7,314 nucleotides of DNA from an uncultured Lachnospiraceae bacterium (GTDB lineage Bacteria > Bacillota_A > Clostridia > Lachnospirales > Lachnospiraceae): positions 1 through 7,314 of the forward strand of contig CACXDR010000110.1 in NCBI GenBank assembly GCA_902766415.1, in the 5' to 3' direction. The notes beneath the pieces are model-generated. The model saw only the letters and a list, made by a program, of their open reading frames with translations, had not been told where the DNA came from and did not search any database. Shown here one piece after another: positions 6,412 to 7,314 of this stretch. The position numbers and the translations under genes were made by a program. Each line of letters opens with the position of its first letter. The stretch's first letter is position 1.

Positions 6412-6861
6412 ATGAGCGACCAGACCGGAACAGAAAGAAAAGAGCCGTCAAAGCTGTACAGCTCCTACATGAAAAGCTGTCTTGCCTTCGAGCTTGCGGG
6501 CGGCGCCATCCTGGGTGTCACCATCCTTCTGAACGAGGTCCTGAAGCTCGGGCTCCGGGGCTTCGTGATCCCCGCCGCCCTCATCGGGGCAGTGATCCTG
6601 GGCATCGGCGGCTCCAGCGCCAGGCCGCATAACCAGATCAAGGCCTTTTCGGGACAGCTGATGCGGAACCCCATCCGCGAGGTCGCCGAGGCCATGCTGG
6701 ACGCCTTCAATGCCTGTAAGACCGTCCGGCTGAATCCGCGGTCATACGCCATCCTGACCGCTGCCCTGGACGCCTACCGCGCCCAGCCGGACGCGGATCC
6801 CGAGCTGGCAGCCCGGCTGTCCGAGGCGGCGGAGAAATACGTGAAAAGATCCTACTTCTGA
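6412..6861 (+). CDS. Unrecognised 149-residue protein with two predicted transmembrane helices
   Basis: I do not recognise the family. The N-terminus (1-21) is polar and carries several Lys and Arg. Two hydrophobic segments follow at about 23-43 and 50-68, the second rich in small residues (IGAVILGIGGSSA, 58-70). A short RPHNQIK linker then leads to a soluble, helical C-terminal half (about 74-149) with alternating charged and Ala/Leu positions, ending KYVKRSYF. The two helices separated by a short turn suggest a hairpin anchor with both ends probably on the cytoplasmic side, judged from the positive charges. The longer open frame reaching back to 6097 crosses the opposite-strand DUF1294 gene and is discounted. 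The strong AAGGAG at 6401-6406 and a good terminator right after the stop argue for a real, separately expressed gene. The function is unknown. Confidence 0.72.
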   Translation: MSDQTGTERKEPSKLYSSYMKSCLAFELAGGAILGVTILLNEVLKLGLRGFVIPAALIGAVILGIGGSSARPHNQIKAFSGQLMRNPIREVAEAMLDAFNACKTVRLNPRSYAILTAALDAYRAQPDADPELAARLSEAAEKYVKRSYF

Positions 6862-6872
6862 TCATACAGAAA

Positions 6873-6930
6873 GAGGCTGCAGCCTTAAGGTGTCCTGATA
6901 CCAGGTCCCTTAATGCTGCAGCCCTTTTTA
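6873..6930 (+). terminator. Strong intrinsic terminator after the 149-residue gene
   Basis: GGCTGCAGC (6875-6883) pairs with GCTGCAGCC (6915-6923). After one mismatch, TTAAGG (6885-6890) pairs with CCTTAA (6908-6913), and inner CCTG (6894-6897) pairs with CAGG (6902-6905). The long rod is followed one base later by T5 (6925-6929). It begins 11 bp after the stop codon. The opposite strand has a weaker T-rich flank (TCTTTCTG), so partial two-way action is possible. Confidence 0.9.
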
Positions 6931-6934
6931 TGCC

Positions 6935-7030
6935 CGTTAAGCCGGTCGGTATTATGTCTCTTATGCCAGTCTGTATTCTGTCCGTTAAGGCTGTCTGATT
7001 TCTGTCTGCCAGGTCTGCGTTTTCTGTGTC
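6935..7030. repeat. Degenerate 24-bp tandem repeat, four units
   Basis: Units are 6935-6958, 6959-6982, 6983-7006 and 7007-7030, each exactly 24 bp. The first three agree pairwise at 17-18 of 24 positions, the fourth at about 13 of 24. The best-kept part is GTCTGTATTCTGTC at the unit end; two units begin CGTTAAG. Traces of the pattern (TTATGCC) extend left into the terminator tail. Because 24 is a multiple of three, an open frame over it shows an eight-residue period with Cys closing each of four units, but that frame starts inside the terminator and has no ribosome binding site. I treat the stretch as non-coding. It makes up most of the 254-bp gap before the next gene. Confidence 0.6.
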
Positions 7031-7066
7031 AGCCTGTGCCGCGCGCGTTTTACTTTTCTTGTAAAG

Positions 7067-7089
7067 GCGGATATTTATTCTCGATCCGC
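7067..7089 (-). terminator. Weak candidate terminator hairpin for the TRAP permease transcript
   Basis: GCGGAT (7067-7072) and ATCCGC (7084-7089) form a 6-bp stem with an 11-nt loop, about 26 bp past the permease stop. The minus strand continues CTTTACAAG after the stem, only a short T-run. It is the sole candidate before the stronger 6875-6923 rod. Confidence 0.3.
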
Positions 7090-7115
7090 TTCGCTCCCTG
7101 CCTGTGAGCCGCTTA

Positions 7116-7314
7116 TCAGTAGACCAGGTTTACCAGGAAGGTGGTGAACGGCGGGAACCAGGTAAGCAGAAGCAGGTTGATCACAAGAAGGATGTAGAAC
7201 GGGATCGCTTCCTTGATGAAATCCGCGGTCTTGCACTTCGTGATGGAGCAGGTGACGAACATCAGCGTGCCCATCGGCGGAGACAGCGCGCCGATCGCGT
7301 TGTTGAAGATGTAG
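7116..7314 (-). CDS. TRAP transporter large permease (DctM type), C-terminal 65 residues, cut by the right window edge
   Basis: The last part of the large membrane subunit of a tripartite ATP-independent periplasmic (TRAP) transporter, which takes up dicarboxylates, sialic acid or other organic acids with Na+ and a separate binding protein. The window shows only the end. NNAIGALSPPMGTLMFVTCS (4-23 of the fragment) is the conserved GxLxPPxG helix-breaking motif near the C-terminus. A charged loop with TKCKTADFIKEAIPF (25-39) follows, then the final helix YILLVINLLLLTWFP (40-54) and a short tail ending LVNLVY. The full family length is about 430 residues. The subunit gene order (binding protein, small permease, large permease) would place the partners to the right of this window. 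The family call is strong for so short a piece; the substrate cannot be told. Confidence 0.85.
   Translation of the reverse strand, partial: YIFNNAIGALSPPMGTLMFVTCSITKCKTADFIKEAIPFYILLVINLLLLTWFPPFTTFLVNLVY

Noticed and set aside
6935..7030. A CRISPR array.
   Set aside because: The 24-bp units abut directly, with no unique spacers between repeats and too much divergence between units.
6913..7107. A 64-residue Cys-rich small protein with an eight-residue period.
   Set aside because: Its ATG is inside the right arm of the terminator and there is no ribosome binding site. The period follows from the 24-bp DNA repeat. It is kept as a repeat finding only.

Overview
The window is about 60% GC by eye and carries seven recognisable or plausible genes plus the tail of an eighth. 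Strong AGGAGG-type ribosome binding sites, a DUF4003 gene and a clostridial-looking phosphoketolase point to a high-GC Gram-positive anaerobe of the Bacillota, probably class Clostridia (Lachnospiraceae-like). This placement is inferred from gene content and style, not from a marker gene.

Layout. Positions 1-1517 (minus) hold the first 505 residues of a phosphoketolase that runs off the left edge. Next is a DUF4003 gene (1606-2562, minus) that probably lies upstream of it in the same transcript. A compact divergent promoter region (about 2596-2680) separates this leftward block from a MATE-family efflux transporter (2724-4088, plus). That transporter converges on a P1-family self-processing peptidase (4148-5113, minus). 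A second divergent region follows, then a DMT/EamA-type transporter (5204-6043, plus). It converges, with a 10 bp gap, on a small DUF1294 membrane protein (6054-6341, minus). A third divergent gap leads to an unrecognised 149-residue protein with two predicted membrane segments (6412-6861, plus), which ends at a strong intrinsic terminator. The remaining intergenic stretch (to 7115) holds a degenerate 24-bp tandem repeat. The right edge holds the last 65 residues of a TRAP-transporter large permease (DctM type, minus).

How the genes work together. Apart from the phosphoketolase/DUF4003 pair the genes alternate strands and look like single-gene units. They do not form a pathway. The common theme is general metabolism and transport: pentose-phosphate cleavage to acetyl phosphate, drug/cation efflux, metabolite export or import, and TRAP-type organic acid uptake. 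I see no mobile element, CRISPR array, tRNA, rRNA or defence cassette, and no convincing new multi-gene system. The items most worth a second look are the 24-bp degenerate repeat behind the terminator, the unrecognised two-helix protein, the DUF4003-phosphoketolase linkage and an apparent excess of the hexamer CTTAAG.
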